NCBI GenBank assembly: GCA_028868305.1
Contig: JAGWUS010000001.1
Span: 124,001 to 188,000, forward strand
DNA length: 64,000 bases
Origin: Burkholderiales bacterium
Lineage (GTDB): Bacteria > Pseudomonadota > Gammaproteobacteria > Burkholderiales > Burkholderiaceae_C
Reading direction: 5' to 3'
Shown here: in pieces, positions 8,533 to 17,735 of the stretch
Layout of the letters: each line of letters opens with the position of its first letter
Numbering within the stretch: the stretch's first letter is position 1
Program-made: the position numbers and the translations under genes
The notes under the pieces: model-generated
What the model saw: the letters and a program-made list of their open reading frames with translations, nothing else
Databases searched by the model: none
What the model was told of the DNA's origin: nothing

Positions 8533-10632
8533 TCAGTTAAAGGTCTTGCCTTCAGCGGCAAGGCGGGCCAGCAAAGGTGCGGGCTGCCAGAATTTGGCGT
8601 CGTCCAGCGGGTTCTGGGCAAAGCGATTCATGGCTTGCACCACATTGAACAGGCCCACCTGGTCGGCATAGTTCATGGGGCCGCCACGGTAGACCGGAAA
8701 GCCGTAACCGAAGATGTAGACGATGTCGATGTCGCTGGCCTTGTTGGCAATGCCTTCTTCCAGAATGTGGGCGGCTTCGTTGACCAGGCTGAACACCAGG
8801 CGCTGCACAATTTCTTCGTCCGAAATCTTGCGTGGGGTGATGCCCAGCGACTTGCGGTGCTCTTCGATCATGGTCACCACTTCGGCGTTTGGGATCGCGT
8901 CGCGCTTGCCGGGTACATAGTCGTACCAGCCGGCACCGGTCTTCTGTCCAAAGCGGCCTTTTTCGCACAATAGGTCAGCAGTCTTGCTGTACTTCATGTC
9001 TGGCTTTTCCTGGTAGCGGCGCTTGCGGATGGCCCAGCCAATGTCGTTGCCGGCCAGGTCACCCATGCGGAATGGGCCCATGGCCATGCCAAACTTCTCC
9101 ATGGCCTTGTCCACCTGCGCGGGGGTACAGCCTTCGTCCAGCAGGAAGCCGCCCTGACGACCGTATTGCTCGATCATGCGGTTACCGATAAAGCCGTCGC
9201 ACACGCCCGATACGACAGCGGTCTTTTTGATCTTCTTGGCTACACTCATGACGGTAGCCATCACGTCCTTGGCGGTCTTGGCACCGCGTACCACCTCCAG
9301 CAGCTTCATCACGTTGGCCGGGCTGAAGAAGTGCAGGCCCACCACATCCTCGGGACGTTTGGTGAAGTTAGCAATCTTGTTGACATCCAACGTGGAGGTG
9401 TTGGAGGCCAAGATGGCACCGGGCTTCATCACGCGATCAAGTTCCTTGAACACCGCTTCCTTGACGCCGATCTCCTCGAACACGGCCTCAATCACCATGT
9501 CGGTGCCGGTCAGGTCGTCGTAGCTCAGGGTGGTGGTCAGCAAGGCTATGCGCTGGTCGTACTTGTCCTGCTTGAGCTTGCCTTTTTTGACCTGCGCTTC
9601 GTAGTTCTTGCGGATGGTGGCGATACCACGGTCCAGCGCCTCCTGTTTCATTTCCAGCATCTTCACGGGAATGCCCGCGTTCAGGAAGTTCATGGCGATA
9701 CCACCGCCCATGGTGCCGGCACCGATGACTGCTACAGAGTTGATAGCGCGCTGCGCAGTATCTGCCGGGACATCCGGTATTTTTGATGCTGCACGCTCAG
9801 CCACAAAAATGTGGCGCAATGCACGACTCTCGGAGGTGAGCATCAGGTTCAGGAAGATCTCGCGCTCCACTGCCATGCCTTCGTCGAACTTCTTTTTTGT
9901 CGCTGCCTGCACTGCGTCCACGCACTTGGCCGGGGCGGGGAAATTCTTGGACATGCCCTTGACCATGTTTCGGGCAAACTGGAAGTACGCATCGCCCAGC
10001 GGATGCTTGCAAGGCATGTTGCGCACGATCGGCAGGGGACGCACATCGGCCACCAAGCGGGCCAATGCCAGCGCTTCGTCTGCCAGCGATGCTGCGGACG
10101 CGGCCATTTTGTCGAACAGCTTCTGGCCGGGCAGCATGGCCAGCATTTCACTCTTGATCGGTTCACCGCTGACCATGATGTTCAGTGCGGGCTCGACGCC
10201 CAGCACACGTGGCAGGCGCTGGGTACCACCGGCGCCGGGAATCAGGCCCAGCTTGACTTCGGGCAGCGCGATACTGGTGCCTGGGGCCGCAATGCGGTAG
10301 TGGCAGCCCAGAGCCAATTCCAGACCACCACCCATGGCAACGGTGTGTATAGCTGCGACCACCGGCTTGGGAGAGTCTTCGAGCACGCTGATGACGCTCA
10401 GCAAGTTGGGCTCCTGCAAAGCCTTGGGAGAGCCAAATTCCTTGATGTCAGCACCGCCAGAGAAGGCGCCACCAGCGCCGGTCAGAACAATGGCCTTGAC
10501 CGCAGCATCGGCATTGGCCTTGGCCATGCCGTCGGTGATGCCCAGACGTGTGGTATGCCCCAGACCGTTGACGGGCGGGTTGTTCAGCGTGATTACGGCG
10601 ATGTCGCCATGTACTTGGTATTGCGCAGTCAT
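8533..10632 (-). CDS. fadB: Bifunctional enoyl-CoA hydratase / 3-hydroxyacyl-CoA dehydrogenase
   Basis: The 699-residue protein fuses two beta-oxidation enzymes. Residues about 1-190 are a crotonase domain with [21 protein letters not shown] and [20 protein letters not shown], holding the oxyanion hole and catalytic glutamates. About 295-480 is the NAD-binding HAD domain ([17 protein letters not shown], with [14 protein letters not shown]), and the rest contains the two C-terminal HAD helical repeats ([23 protein letters not shown]). Size and order fit FadJ/FadB proteins. A perfect palindrome 27 bases before its start suggests control by a TetR-family fatty-acid regulator. The livF gene ends 101 bases upstream. 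Confidence 0.92.
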   Translation of the reverse strand: MTAQYQVHGDIAVITLNNPPVNGLGHTTRLGITDGMAKANADAAVKAIVLTGAGGAFSGGADIKEFGSPKALQEPNLLSVISVLEDSPKPVVAAIHTVAMGGGLELALGCHYRIAAPGTSIALPEVKLGLIPGAGGTQRLPRVLGVEPALNIMVSGEPIKSEMLAMLPGQKLFDKMAASAASLADEALALARLVADVRPLPIVRNMPCKHPLGDAYFQFARNMVKGMSKNFPAPAKCVDAVQAATKKKFDEGMAVEREIFLNLMLTSESRALRHIFVAERAASKIPDVPADTAQRAINSVAVIGAGTMGGGIAMNFLNAGIPVKMLEMKQEALDRGIATIRKNYEAQVKKGKLKQDKYDQRIALLTTTLSYDDLTGTDMVIEAVFEEIGVKEAVFKELDRVMKPGAILASNTSTLDVNKIANFTKRPEDVVGLHFFSPANVMKLLEVVRGAKTAKDVMATVMSVAKKIKKTAVVSGVCDGFIGNRMIEQYGRQGGFLLDEGCTPAQVDKAMEKFGMAMGPFRMGDLAGNDIGWAIRKRRYQEKPDMKYSKTADLLCEKGRFGQKTGAGWYDYVPGKRDAIPNAEVVTMIEEHRKSLGITPRKISDEEIVQRLVFSLVNEAAHILEEGIANKASDIDIVYIFGYGFPVYRGGPMNYADQVGLFNVVQAMNRFAQNPLDDAKFWQPAPLLARLAAEGKTFN

Positions 10633-10658
10633 GCTTGCAGTCCTCGTTGGTAAAAATA

Positions 10659-10670
10659 GAACGATCGTTC
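10659..10670. promoter_or_regulatory. Palindromic operator candidate upstream of fadB
   Basis: GAACGATCGTTC is a perfect 12-bp palindrome flanked by A-rich and T-rich tracts (AAAAATA on the left, GTTTTT on the right). It is placed 27 bases upstream of the fadB start codon, where a repressor would cover the promoter. The form (GAAC-GTTC half-sites with a short centre) resembles binding sites of TetR-family regulators of fatty-acid degradation. Which regulator binds is unknown; none is encoded in this window. Confidence 0.6.
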
Positions 10671-10733
10671 GTTTTTGATTGTAAAAGGGAATGTCGGTTC
10701 AGGAAATCGGGTTTGTCACAGGTGGGACAAAGC

Positions 10734-11429
10734 TCAGACCTCCAGCCATTCCTTGCGGACGTAGCTGTCGGCGCGCAATTCGTCGGGCGTGCCTTCAAAC
10801 ACGATGCTTCCGTGCCCCATCACCAGGCAGCGGTCGGAAATCTTCATGGCAATGGTGAGCTTCTGCTCGATGAGCAAGACCGAGATGCCGCGCCTGCGCA
10901 ATTCCTGCAGGTACTCCGCGACCAGTTCCACAATCTTGGGCGCCAGGCCTTCGGTGGGCTCGTCAATGATAATGAGGTCAGGATCACCCATGAGGGTGCG
11001 GCACAGGGTCAGCATCTGCTGCTCTCCGCCCGACAACACGCCGGCTTCGGTATGTTCACGCTCCTTGAGCCGCGGAAACATGCGGTACATGTCCTCAAAT
11101 GACCAGCGTGCATTCTTCTTGCCACGCTTCTGGCCCAGCAGGAGGTTCTGGTGGACCGTCAGCTTGGGGAAAATATCGCGGTTTTCGGGAACATAGCCAA
11201 TGCCCAGGTGGGCAATCTCGTAGGCTTCCATGCCCTGGATGGCCTTGCCCTTCCATTGCACCGAGCCATGGCAGTCCACCATACCCATGATGGATTTGGC
11301 AGTCGTGGACCGCCCCGAGCCATTGCGTCCCAACAGTGAAACAATTTCGCCCTCCCCTACGCGCATGTCCACGCCATGAAGAACGTGGCTCTTGCCGTAA
11401 TAGGCTTGCAGATCGCTTATTTGCAGCAT
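10734..11429 (-). CDS. livF: Branched-chain amino-acid-type ABC transporter ATPase LivF
   Basis: Starting at ATG 11429 the product has 231 residues and begins MLQISDLQAYYGKSHVLHGV; an open frame runs 51 codons further upstream inside livG and is rejected. LSGGEQQMLTLCRTL is the ABC signature and LIIIDEPTEGLAP the Walker B. The Walker A reads GRNGSGRSTT, with arginine (CGG codon) where the phosphate-binding lysine normally is. The protein should pair with LivG on the LivHM membrane core. The livG stop lies one base before this start, so expression is tightly coupled. Confidence 0.9.
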   Translation of the reverse strand: MLQISDLQAYYGKSHVLHGVDMRVGEGEIVSLLGRNGSGRSTTAKSIMGMVDCHGSVQWKGKAIQGMEAYEIAHLGIGYVPENRDIFPKLTVHQNLLLGQKRGKKNARWSFEDMYRMFPRLKEREHTEAGVLSGGEQQMLTLCRTLMGDPDLIIIDEPTEGLAPKIVELVAEYLQELRRRGISVLLIEQKLTIAMKISDRCLVMGHGSIVFEGTPDELRADSYVRKEWLEV

Positions 11430-11430
11430 T

Positions 11431-12225
11431 TCAGTGTCCTCCTGCCTGTGCATCGGCCACCGAGGACCCCAGATAGGCCTCCTGCACCTTGGCATTGGCG
11501 CGCACCGCATCGGGTGTGTCAAAAGCAAGTACTTCGCCATACACCACCACGGCAATTTTGTCCGCCAGGCCAAAAACAACACCCATGTCGTGCTCTACGG
11601 TGAGCAGCGTCTTGCCTTCGGTCACCTGTTTGATGAGGGCGATGAAGCGGGTAGTTTCACTCTTGCTCATGCCGGCAGTCGGTTCGTCCAGCAGGATCAC
11701 GCTGGCACCACCGGCAATGGTGATTCCGATTTCCAGGGCGCGCTGCTCGGCGTAGGTCAGGTTCATGGCCAGCACGTCGCGCTTGCGGTCGAGCTTGATC
11801 ATGTGCATGAATTCCTCGGCCCGTCTGTTTGCGTCGTCCAGATTCGCCAGAAACTTGAAAAAGGTGTATTTGTAGCCCAGGCTCCATAGCACGCCACAAC
11901 GCAGATTTTCAAAGACGCTGAGCTTGGGGAAGATGTTGGTGATCTGAAAACTGCGTGACAGTCCAAGGCGGTTGATCTCAAACGGCTTCTTGCCGTTGAT
12001 GTTGTGGCCGTTCAGCAGCACATCACCGCTGCTGGCTTCAAAGCGGCCACTGATCAGGTTGAACAATGTGGATTTGCCCGCCCCGTTGGGCCCGATGATG
12101 GCCACCCGCTCACCAGGCTTGACCGCCAGATTCACGCCGCGGATGATTTCAGTCTTGCCAAAGCTCTTGCGCAGTTCACGCAACTCCAGGGCGTAAGGTG
12201 TGCCGGAAGCGTCCGTGCTGCTCAT
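11431..12225 (-). CDS. livG: Branched-chain amino-acid-type ABC transporter ATPase LivG
   Basis: A 264-residue ABC ATPase with a normal Walker A (GPNGAGKSTLFNLISG), a Q-loop region (RSFQITNIFPKLSVFENL), a degenerate signature LTYAEQRALEIG and Walker B VILLDEPTAGMS followed by the VEHDM switch histidine. The C-terminal YGEVLAFDTPDAVRANAKVQEAYLG matches the LivG ending. It overlaps the livM stop codon by four bases. Together with LivF it would power uptake through LivH-LivM. Confidence 0.93.
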   Translation of the reverse strand: MSSTDASGTPYALELRELRKSFGKTEIIRGVNLAVKPGERVAIIGPNGAGKSTLFNLISGRFEASSGDVLLNGHNINGKKPFEINRLGLSRSFQITNIFPKLSVFENLRCGVLWSLGYKYTFFKFLANLDDANRRAEEFMHMIKLDRKRDVLAMNLTYAEQRALEIGITIAGGASVILLDEPTAGMSKSETTRFIALIKQVTEGKTLLTVEHDMGVVFGLADKIAVVVYGEVLAFDTPDAVRANAKVQEAYLGSSVADAQAGGH

Positions 12226-13511
12226 AGGGCCTCCTGCCGCTGGATTTCTTTTTCAATGTCTTCCTGGATATGGCTCCATTGCTTGACGAACTGACGCCGG
12301 CACACCTCGAAGAGTCCCAAGCCCGTGGCTAACACAAAGAATGCGCCAAACCAGCTATTCACTCCCGCAGCGTCCAGAGTTGTACCCATAAAAGGCAGCG
12401 TGGAACCCATAGCCGAATCCATCTGACGGTTGTAAATCATTTCAACCATGGCGGCCGCGCCGATCAAAGCCACGATGGCGGTACCAGCCAACCCGAAATA
12501 AGACACCCACAGGGTCCTGAGGCGGCCATACTTGGCGACGCGCAGATTCATCATGATCAGGCTGGCAATGCCGCCGGGGGCATACATGACCATGAACAGG
12601 AACACCAGCCCTAGGTAGAGCAACCAGGCTTTGGTGAATTCGCTGAGCAGCACAAAAGCCAGCACCATGAGTACCGCACCAATGATGGGCCCGAAGAAGA
12701 AGGTGGCACCACCCAGAAATGTGAACAAGAGGTAGGCACCGGAGCGTGCCGCACCGACCACTTCGGCCGTGACGATTTCAAAGTTCAGCGCTGCAAGCCC
12801 GCCCGAGATGCCGGCAAAGAAGCCGGCGATGATGAAGGCGGTGTACCGCACGCGCTGCGGGTTGTAACCGATGAACTCCACACGTTCCGGGTTGTCACGT
12901 ACCGCGTTGAGCATGCGACCCAGCGGTGTGCCGGTAAATGCAAACATGGCAGCCACCGACAAGAAGGTGTACACAGCAATCAGGTAATACACCTGAATCG
13001 GCGGGCCGAAGGTGATGCCCATGACGGCCTTGCCGGTGACGCGGTTACCGGAGACACCGCCCTCCCCGCCAAAAAATTCGGGAATCATCAGGGACATGGC
13101 AAATACCAGTTCCGCCATACCCAGTGTGATCATGGCAAAAGTGGTGCCCGCCTTGCGGGTGGTGACATAGCCGAACAGCACAGCAAACCCCATGCCGGCA
13201 AGGCCACCAACCAGCGGTACAGTGGACACCGGGATGGGCAACGCACCACTGGTGATGGCATTGAGTGCATGGATGGCCAGGTACGAGCCCAGGCCGGTGT
13301 AGACCGCATGGCCGAAGCTCAGCATGCCGCCCTGCCCCAACAGAATGTTGTAGGACAGGCAGGCAATGATGGCAATGCCCATTTGCGAGAGCACCGTAAT
13401 GGCCAGGCCGCTCTTGAAAATCAGCGGCGCAATCAGCAGCGGCAGCGCAAAAAGCGTCCACACCACCCAGCGCCCCACGTTGAGGGGCTTTAATTCGTAG
13501 TGAGTTTTCAT
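12222..13511 (-). CDS. livM: Branched-chain amino-acid-type ABC transporter permease LivM
   Basis: A 429-residue integral membrane protein with about ten hydrophobic segments. The LivM hallmark GQGGMLSFGHAVYTGLGSYLA lies near residue 58, and the cytoplasmic coupling segment ALRDNP-like (LNAVRDNPERVEFIGYN) near residue 210. It is about 100 residues longer than a minimal LivM: after the conserved core there is an extra hydrophobic segment and a charged cytoplasmic tail (KQWSHIQEDIEKEIQRQEAL). It begins three bases after livH ends and overlaps livG by four bases. Confidence 0.92.
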   Translation of the reverse strand: MKTHYELKPLNVGRWVVWTLFALPLLIAPLIFKSGLAITVLSQMGIAIIACLSYNILLGQGGMLSFGHAVYTGLGSYLAIHALNAITSGALPIPVSTVPLVGGLAGMGFAVLFGYVTTRKAGTTFAMITLGMAELVFAMSLMIPEFFGGEGGVSGNRVTGKAVMGITFGPPIQVYYLIAVYTFLSVAAMFAFTGTPLGRMLNAVRDNPERVEFIGYNPQRVRYTAFIIAGFFAGISGGLAALNFEIVTAEVVGAARSGAYLLFTFLGGATFFFGPIIGAVLMVLAFVLLSEFTKAWLLYLGLVFLFMVMYAPGGIASLIMMNLRVAKYGRLRTLWVSYFGLAGTAIVALIGAAAMVEMIYNRQMDSAMGSTLPFMGTTLDAAGVNSWFGAFFVLATGLGLFEVCRRQFVKQWSHIQEDIEKEIQRQEAL

Positions 13512-13514
13512 GTC

Positions 13515-14549
13515 TTAGCCTTCCCGCGTGCCCAGCAGGCCTTTGGGGCGGAATATCAGAATCAGGACCAGAAACAGGTAAGGCAGGATGGGAGCCACCT
13601 GGGACAAAGTCAGTTTGACAAACGAGTTGTCGCTGGCTCCGCTACTCAGTTGTATACCCAACTGATGCGCCAGCGTGGCCACGGAGTAGTCAAAAGCTAC
13701 GGCAAAGGTTTGGATCACGCCAATCAAAATCGATGCCAGAAAAGCGCCCGACAGTGATCCCATACCACCGACCACCACCACCACAAAAATGATTGAGCCC
13801 ACGGTGGCAGCCATCGCGGGTTCGGTCAGGAAGGTACTGCCTCCTATGACGCCCGCCAGGCCGGCCAGCGCAGCGCCAGCGCCAAACACCAGCATGAACA
13901 CCCGTGGTACGTTGTGCCCCAGAGACTCCACCATCTCCGGGTGCGTGAGGGCCGCCTGAATGACCAGTCCGATGCGGGTACGGGTCAGCAACAGCCACAC
14001 CGAGCCCAGCATGATCAGTGCAACCAGCATCATGAAACCACGCGTTGCCGGAAACGGTGAGCACACCAGCCGTATGGCAGCGTCAGCGGCACTGCACATT
14101 TCCGCCGGTGCGGCGCCCCACACCATGCTGAGGCCATTGATCGAGTGGTTGATCAGCGTGAAAGCCGGCCCCTGAAGCACTTCCGGTGGTCGGAATTCGA
14201 GGGCAATACGCCCCCAGATCAGTTGTACCAGTTCGAGCAGAACATAGGACAGTCCGAAAGTAATCAGCAGCTCAGGTACGTGCCCGAACTTGTGGACCTT
14301 GCGCAGCGCTGTGCGCTCGAACAACGCACCCATGGCCCCCACAACCAGTGGCGCGAGCACCAGCGCGGGCCAAAACCCCATGATTTCAGAGATCGTATAG
14401 CCCACGTAGGCGCCCAGCATGTAAAAAGAAGCATGAGCAAAGTTCAATACGCCCATCATGCTGAAAATCAGCGTCAAGCCCGAACTCAGCATGAACAGCA
14501 ACAGACCGTAGCTCAGCCCGTTGAGCATCGAGATGATAAAAAACTCCAT
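13515..14549 (-). CDS. livH: Branched-chain amino-acid-type ABC transporter permease LivH
   Basis: The 344-residue polytopic membrane protein begins MEFFIISMLNGLSYGLLLFMLSSGLTLIFSMMGVLNFAHASFYMLGAYVG, the first helix and the NFAHASFYMLGAY motif of LivH proteins; the EAA-like loop ALTHPEMVESLGHN lies at about residue 230. It forms the translocation core with LivM. A hairpin with a T-run lies between it and the binding-protein gene upstream, so it is probably read at a lower level than that gene. Confidence 0.92.
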   Translation of the reverse strand: MEFFIISMLNGLSYGLLLFMLSSGLTLIFSMMGVLNFAHASFYMLGAYVGYTISEIMGFWPALVLAPLVVGAMGALFERTALRKVHKFGHVPELLITFGLSYVLLELVQLIWGRIALEFRPPEVLQGPAFTLINHSINGLSMVWGAAPAEMCSAADAAIRLVCSPFPATRGFMMLVALIMLGSVWLLLTRTRIGLVIQAALTHPEMVESLGHNVPRVFMLVFGAGAALAGLAGVIGGSTFLTEPAMAATVGSIIFVVVVVGGMGSLSGAFLASILIGVIQTFAVAFDYSVATLAHQLGIQLSSGASDNSFVKLTLSQVAPILPYLFLVLILIFRPKGLLGTREG

Positions 14550-14572
14550 CGCTGAAGATCCTTCCTAACGCA

Positions 14573-14611
14573 GACAAATAAAAGAGCCCGAAGCTTTACG
14601 CGTTCGGGCTC
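14573..14611 (-). terminator. Partial terminator between the binding protein and livH
   Basis: GAGCCCGAA (14584-14592) pairs with TTCGGGCTC (14603-14611); on the minus strand the stem is followed by TTTTATTTG. It lies in the 82-base gap between the binding-protein gene and livH, the usual place for an attenuating hairpin that leaves the binding protein in excess over the membrane components. Confidence 0.75.
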
Positions 14612-14631
14612 CTGGAAAATGCGCCCTTGAA

Positions 14632-15867
14632 TCAGGAGGGACGCTTCATCTGGCAGCTGGTGGGAGTACTGGACACATAGTTGGGGTACTCTCTAAGAGG
14701 AGCCAGTGTCATGCCAGTGTTCTCAGGGCTGTAGGGGTACTTCTTGTCGGCCTTTTGCCAGACCGTCATGTACAGCGGCTGCTGCAACTGATGGTCCGTT
14801 TTGCGCATCTCTACTTCGCCGTTGAAGCTGTCCACCTTGAGGCCTTCCATAGCCGCAGCTACCTTGACCGGGTCGGTGGACTTGGCCTTGGCCATGGCTG
14901 CGCCCAGCATTTGAAAAATGCGGATGGTCGAGCCGGTGTAGAAATCGTCCTTGTATTTATCGTGGAACTCGGTCATCCATTTGGACATCTGCCCACCCAT
15001 GTTGTAGTGGTTGTAGGCAATCTGGTAGACCCGGCCGGCGCCATTGGTTCCCAATGCGGTGGGTGTACCGGTCACCCCAGCGTAATAGGTAAAAAACTTG
15101 CCGTTGTAGCCATTTTCATTGGCAGCTTTAATCAGCAGGGACAAGTCTGAACCCCAGTTTCCAGTGATCACGGTATCAGCGCCAGACGCCTTGATCTTGG
15201 CTATGTAGGGCGCAAAGTCGCGTGTCTGGGCCAACGGGTGCAGGTCTTCACCAACAATCTGGATGTCAGGGCGCTTGCGTGCCAGGGTCTCCTTGGCGAA
15301 CTTGGCCACCTGCACACCGTGCGAGTAGTTCTGGTTAAGCAGATAGACTTTCTTGACGTCCTTCTGGCTTTCAATAAAGCTGGACATCGCTTCCATCTTC
15401 ATGGAGGTATCTGCATCAAAGCGGAAGTGCCAGTAGCTGCATTTGCTGTTGGTCAGGTCGGGGTCCACGGCAGAGTCATTGAGGTAGATCACCTCTTTGC
15501 CTGGGTTGCGCTCGTTGTGCTTGGTAACAGCGTCGGTCAGGGCCATTGCTACGGAAGAACCGTTGCCCTGGATGATGTAGCGCGCTCCCTGGTCAATCGC
15601 TGCTTTCAACGCATTCAGACTTTCCGCCGGGCTGAGTTTGTTGTCGATGAAAGTGATATCAAACTTGACACCAGCAGGGTTGCCAGCGCCGCTGAATTTT
15701 TCAGCGAAGAACTGGTAACCCTTCATCTGGCTCACACCCACGGGTCCCAACAGTCCGGTAAGGGGGTCAATGCGGACCATTTTCACGACCTCGCCCTTCT
15801 GGGCGAAGGCGCTGTGGGCACACACCAGCACGGTCGCTGCGGCAACAAGTTTGAATGCAAATTTCAT
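14632..15867 (-). CDS. Periplasmic substrate-binding protein of a Liv-type ABC transporter
   Basis: The 411-residue protein has a Sec signal peptide (MKFAFKLVAAATVLVCAHSAFA, cleaved about residue 22). The mature part is a type I periplasmic-binding fold: IDPLTGLLGPVGVSQMKGYQFFAEKF, then QGARYIIQGNGSSVAMALTDAV and DTVITGNWGSDLSLLIKAANENG. It is the first cistron of the transporter operon and has AGGAGA before its start. The family binds branched-chain amino acids, amides, urea or aromatic/aliphatic acids. The surrounding beta-oxidation genes make a carboxylic acid a reasonable guess, but no ligand can be read from the sequence. Confidence 0.9.
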   Translation of the reverse strand: MKFAFKLVAAATVLVCAHSAFAQKGEVVKMVRIDPLTGLLGPVGVSQMKGYQFFAEKFSGAGNPAGVKFDITFIDNKLSPAESLNALKAAIDQGARYIIQGNGSSVAMALTDAVTKHNERNPGKEVIYLNDSAVDPDLTNSKCSYWHFRFDADTSMKMEAMSSFIESQKDVKKVYLLNQNYSHGVQVAKFAKETLARKRPDIQIVGEDLHPLAQTRDFAPYIAKIKASGADTVITGNWGSDLSLLIKAANENGYNGKFFTYYAGVTGTPTALGTNGAGRVYQIAYNHYNMGGQMSKWMTEFHDKYKDDFYTGSTIRIFQMLGAAMAKAKSTDPVKVAAAMEGLKVDSFNGEVEMRKTDHQLQQPLYMTVWQKADKKYPYSPENTGMTLAPLREYPNYVSSTPTSCQMKRPS

Positions 15868-15972
15868 GGGTTGTCTCCTAAAAAAACAGAATTTGCACTA
15901 GCGTACAAGTATTTGTGCCCCACAGCTAAAGGGTTTCCCCCAAGACTTATCACCAAGGTGACTTGACCTGCC

Positions 15973-17601
15973 TCAGGTACCCGGCAATTTGTAGTCGTGC
16001 AGCATTTCCCGCAACTTGGCTTTTTGCATCTTGCCAGTGGCTCCCAGGGGAATGGTGTCCACAAAAACCACGTCATCAGGAACTTGCCACTTGGCGGTCT
16101 TGCCGTCGTAGAAGGCAATCAGTTCGTCACGCGTCACTTCGGCACCGGTTTTTTTCACTACGGCGATGATGGGACGCTCGTCCCACTTCGGATGCTTCAT
16201 GCCAATGCAGGCCGCCATGGCCACTGCGGGGTGCGCCATGGCAATGTTTTCCACATCGATGGAACTGATCCATTCGCCGCCCGACTTGATCACGTCCTTG
16301 CTGCGGTCGGTGATCTGCATGTAGCCGTCGGCGTCGATGGTGGCCACGTCGCCGGTGGGGAACCAGCCGTTGACCAGCGGAGCGCCGCCCTCCCCCTTGA
16401 AATATTCACTGATGATCCACGGGCCCCTGACCAGCAGATCACCATAGGCCTTGCCATCCCAGGGTAGTGATTTGCCAGATTCGTCCACAATTTTCATGTC
16501 AACGCCGTAGATTCCGCGGCCCTGCTTCAGGCGCACCTTCATTTTTTCTTCGGAATTTAGGCTGGCGTGTTTGTTTTTGAGTGTGCACACGGTGCCCAGC
16601 GGAGACATTTCCGTCATGCCCCAGGCGTGCAGCACCTCAACGCCATAAAGATCGTTGAAGGCAGTGATCATGGCCGGCGGGCAGGCGGAGCCACCAATTA
16701 CCGTCCGGTTCAGCGTTGAGAATTTCAGCTTGCCTGCCTGCATATGGGACAACATCATTTGCCACACAGTGGGCACACCGGCAGCAAAGGTCACTTTTTC
16801 GTTCTCAATCAATTCATAGATCGACTTGCCGTCCATGGCCGGGCCGGGAAACACCAGCTTGGCCCCCGTCATTGCGGCAGAGTAAGGCAGGCCCCAGGCG
16901 TTGACGTGAAACATGGGGACCACGGGCAAGACGCAATCACGGGCACTCATATTCAGTGAGTCGGGCAAAGCGCCTGCAAATGCGTGCAGCATGGTGGAAC
17001 GGTGGCTGTACAGCGCAGCCTTGGGATTGCCGGTCGTGCCACTGGTGTAGCACATGCTGGATGCCGAGTTTTCGTCAAACTCGGGCCAGGTGTACTCGGA
17101 AGACTCGGTGCCTATCCATGCTTCATAGCTTTGCAGGCCAAGAACGCCGCTGTCCGCCGGCAACTTGTCTGCATCGCACAGCGCGATCCAGTGCTTGACA
17201 GTGGTGCAGCGGCTCTGTACAGCCTGGATGATGGGCAGGAATGTCATGTCAAAGCATACGACCTGGTCCTCGGCGTGATTGACAATCCAGACGATCTGGT
17301 CGGGATGCAGGCGAGGGTTCAGGGTGTGCAGCACTTTGCCAGAGCCACTCACGCCGAAATAGAGTTCCAGGTGGCGATAGCCATTCCAGGCCAGCGTCGC
17401 AATCCGGTCGCTGAACGCAAGATTCATCTTGTCCAGTGCATTGGCCACCCTGCGTGCGCGGTACCCCACATCCTTGTAGGTATAGCGGTGGATATCGCCT
17501 TCAACACGACGTGACACCACCTCGCCTTCACCATGGTGACGCTCAGCGAACTCAATGAGCGACGAAATCATCAACTGGTGTTTTTGCATTAAACCTAGCA
17601 T
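15973..17601 (-). CDS. Acyl-CoA ligase (AMP-forming, medium/long-chain type)
   Basis: A 542-residue ANL-superfamily enzyme that activates a carboxylic acid to its CoA thioester through an acyl-AMP. Core motifs are [18 protein letters not shown] (P-loop), [41 protein letters not shown] and the C-terminal [16 protein letters not shown] with the catalytic lysine. Relatives are often annotated as long-chain fatty-acid, medium-chain (AlkK) or 3-(methylthio)propanoyl-CoA (DmdB) ligases. It is transcribed toward the Liv operon, with a 105-base gap, and diverges from selO, so its promoter lies in 17602-17735. Confidence 0.9.
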   Translation of the reverse strand: MLGLMQKHQLMISSLIEFAERHHGEGEVVSRRVEGDIHRYTYKDVGYRARRVANALDKMNLAFSDRIATLAWNGYRHLELYFGVSGSGKVLHTLNPRLHPDQIVWIVNHAEDQVVCFDMTFLPIIQAVQSRCTTVKHWIALCDADKLPADSGVLGLQSYEAWIGTESSEYTWPEFDENSASSMCYTSGTTGNPKAALYSHRSTMLHAFAGALPDSLNMSARDCVLPVVPMFHVNAWGLPYSAAMTGAKLVFPGPAMDGKSIYELIENEKVTFAAGVPTVWQMMLSHMQAGKLKFSTLNRTVIGGSACPPAMITAFNDLYGVEVLHAWGMTEMSPLGTVCTLKNKHASLNSEEKMKVRLKQGRGIYGVDMKIVDESGKSLPWDGKAYGDLLVRGPWIISEYFKGEGGAPLVNGWFPTGDVATIDADGYMQITDRSKDVIKSGGEWISSIDVENIAMAHPAVAMAACIGMKHPKWDERPIIAVVKKTGAEVTRDELIAFYDGKTAKWQVPDDVVFVDTIPLGATGKMQKAKLREMLHDYKLPGT

Positions 17602-17735
17602 AGGGCTCTGTCTCCAAATTAAAGATGGCTGGAAGCCGGCGCGTCACCCATTCGGCGCACCAGCGTGGGGCGTATGGTACTGCGACTATGGCCCTGCGTG
17701 AGGACGGCCTTTGACGATTGCCGGACAATTGAAAA

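Noticed and set aside
9726-9785. Repeat-like wording (CTGCTACAGAGTTGATAGC and GCGCAG) in fadB
   Set aside because: The encoded segment [22 protein letters not shown] aligns with FadB/FadJ family sequence, and the core motif is missing; probably chance.
11430-11582. Longer N-terminal form of LivF, and similar extensions of msrB, zipA, tolB, the foldase and the DUF6492 protein
   Set aside because: The extensions run inside the upstream gene, lack family similarity and lack Shine-Dalgarno sites; internal ATGs give normal N-termini.
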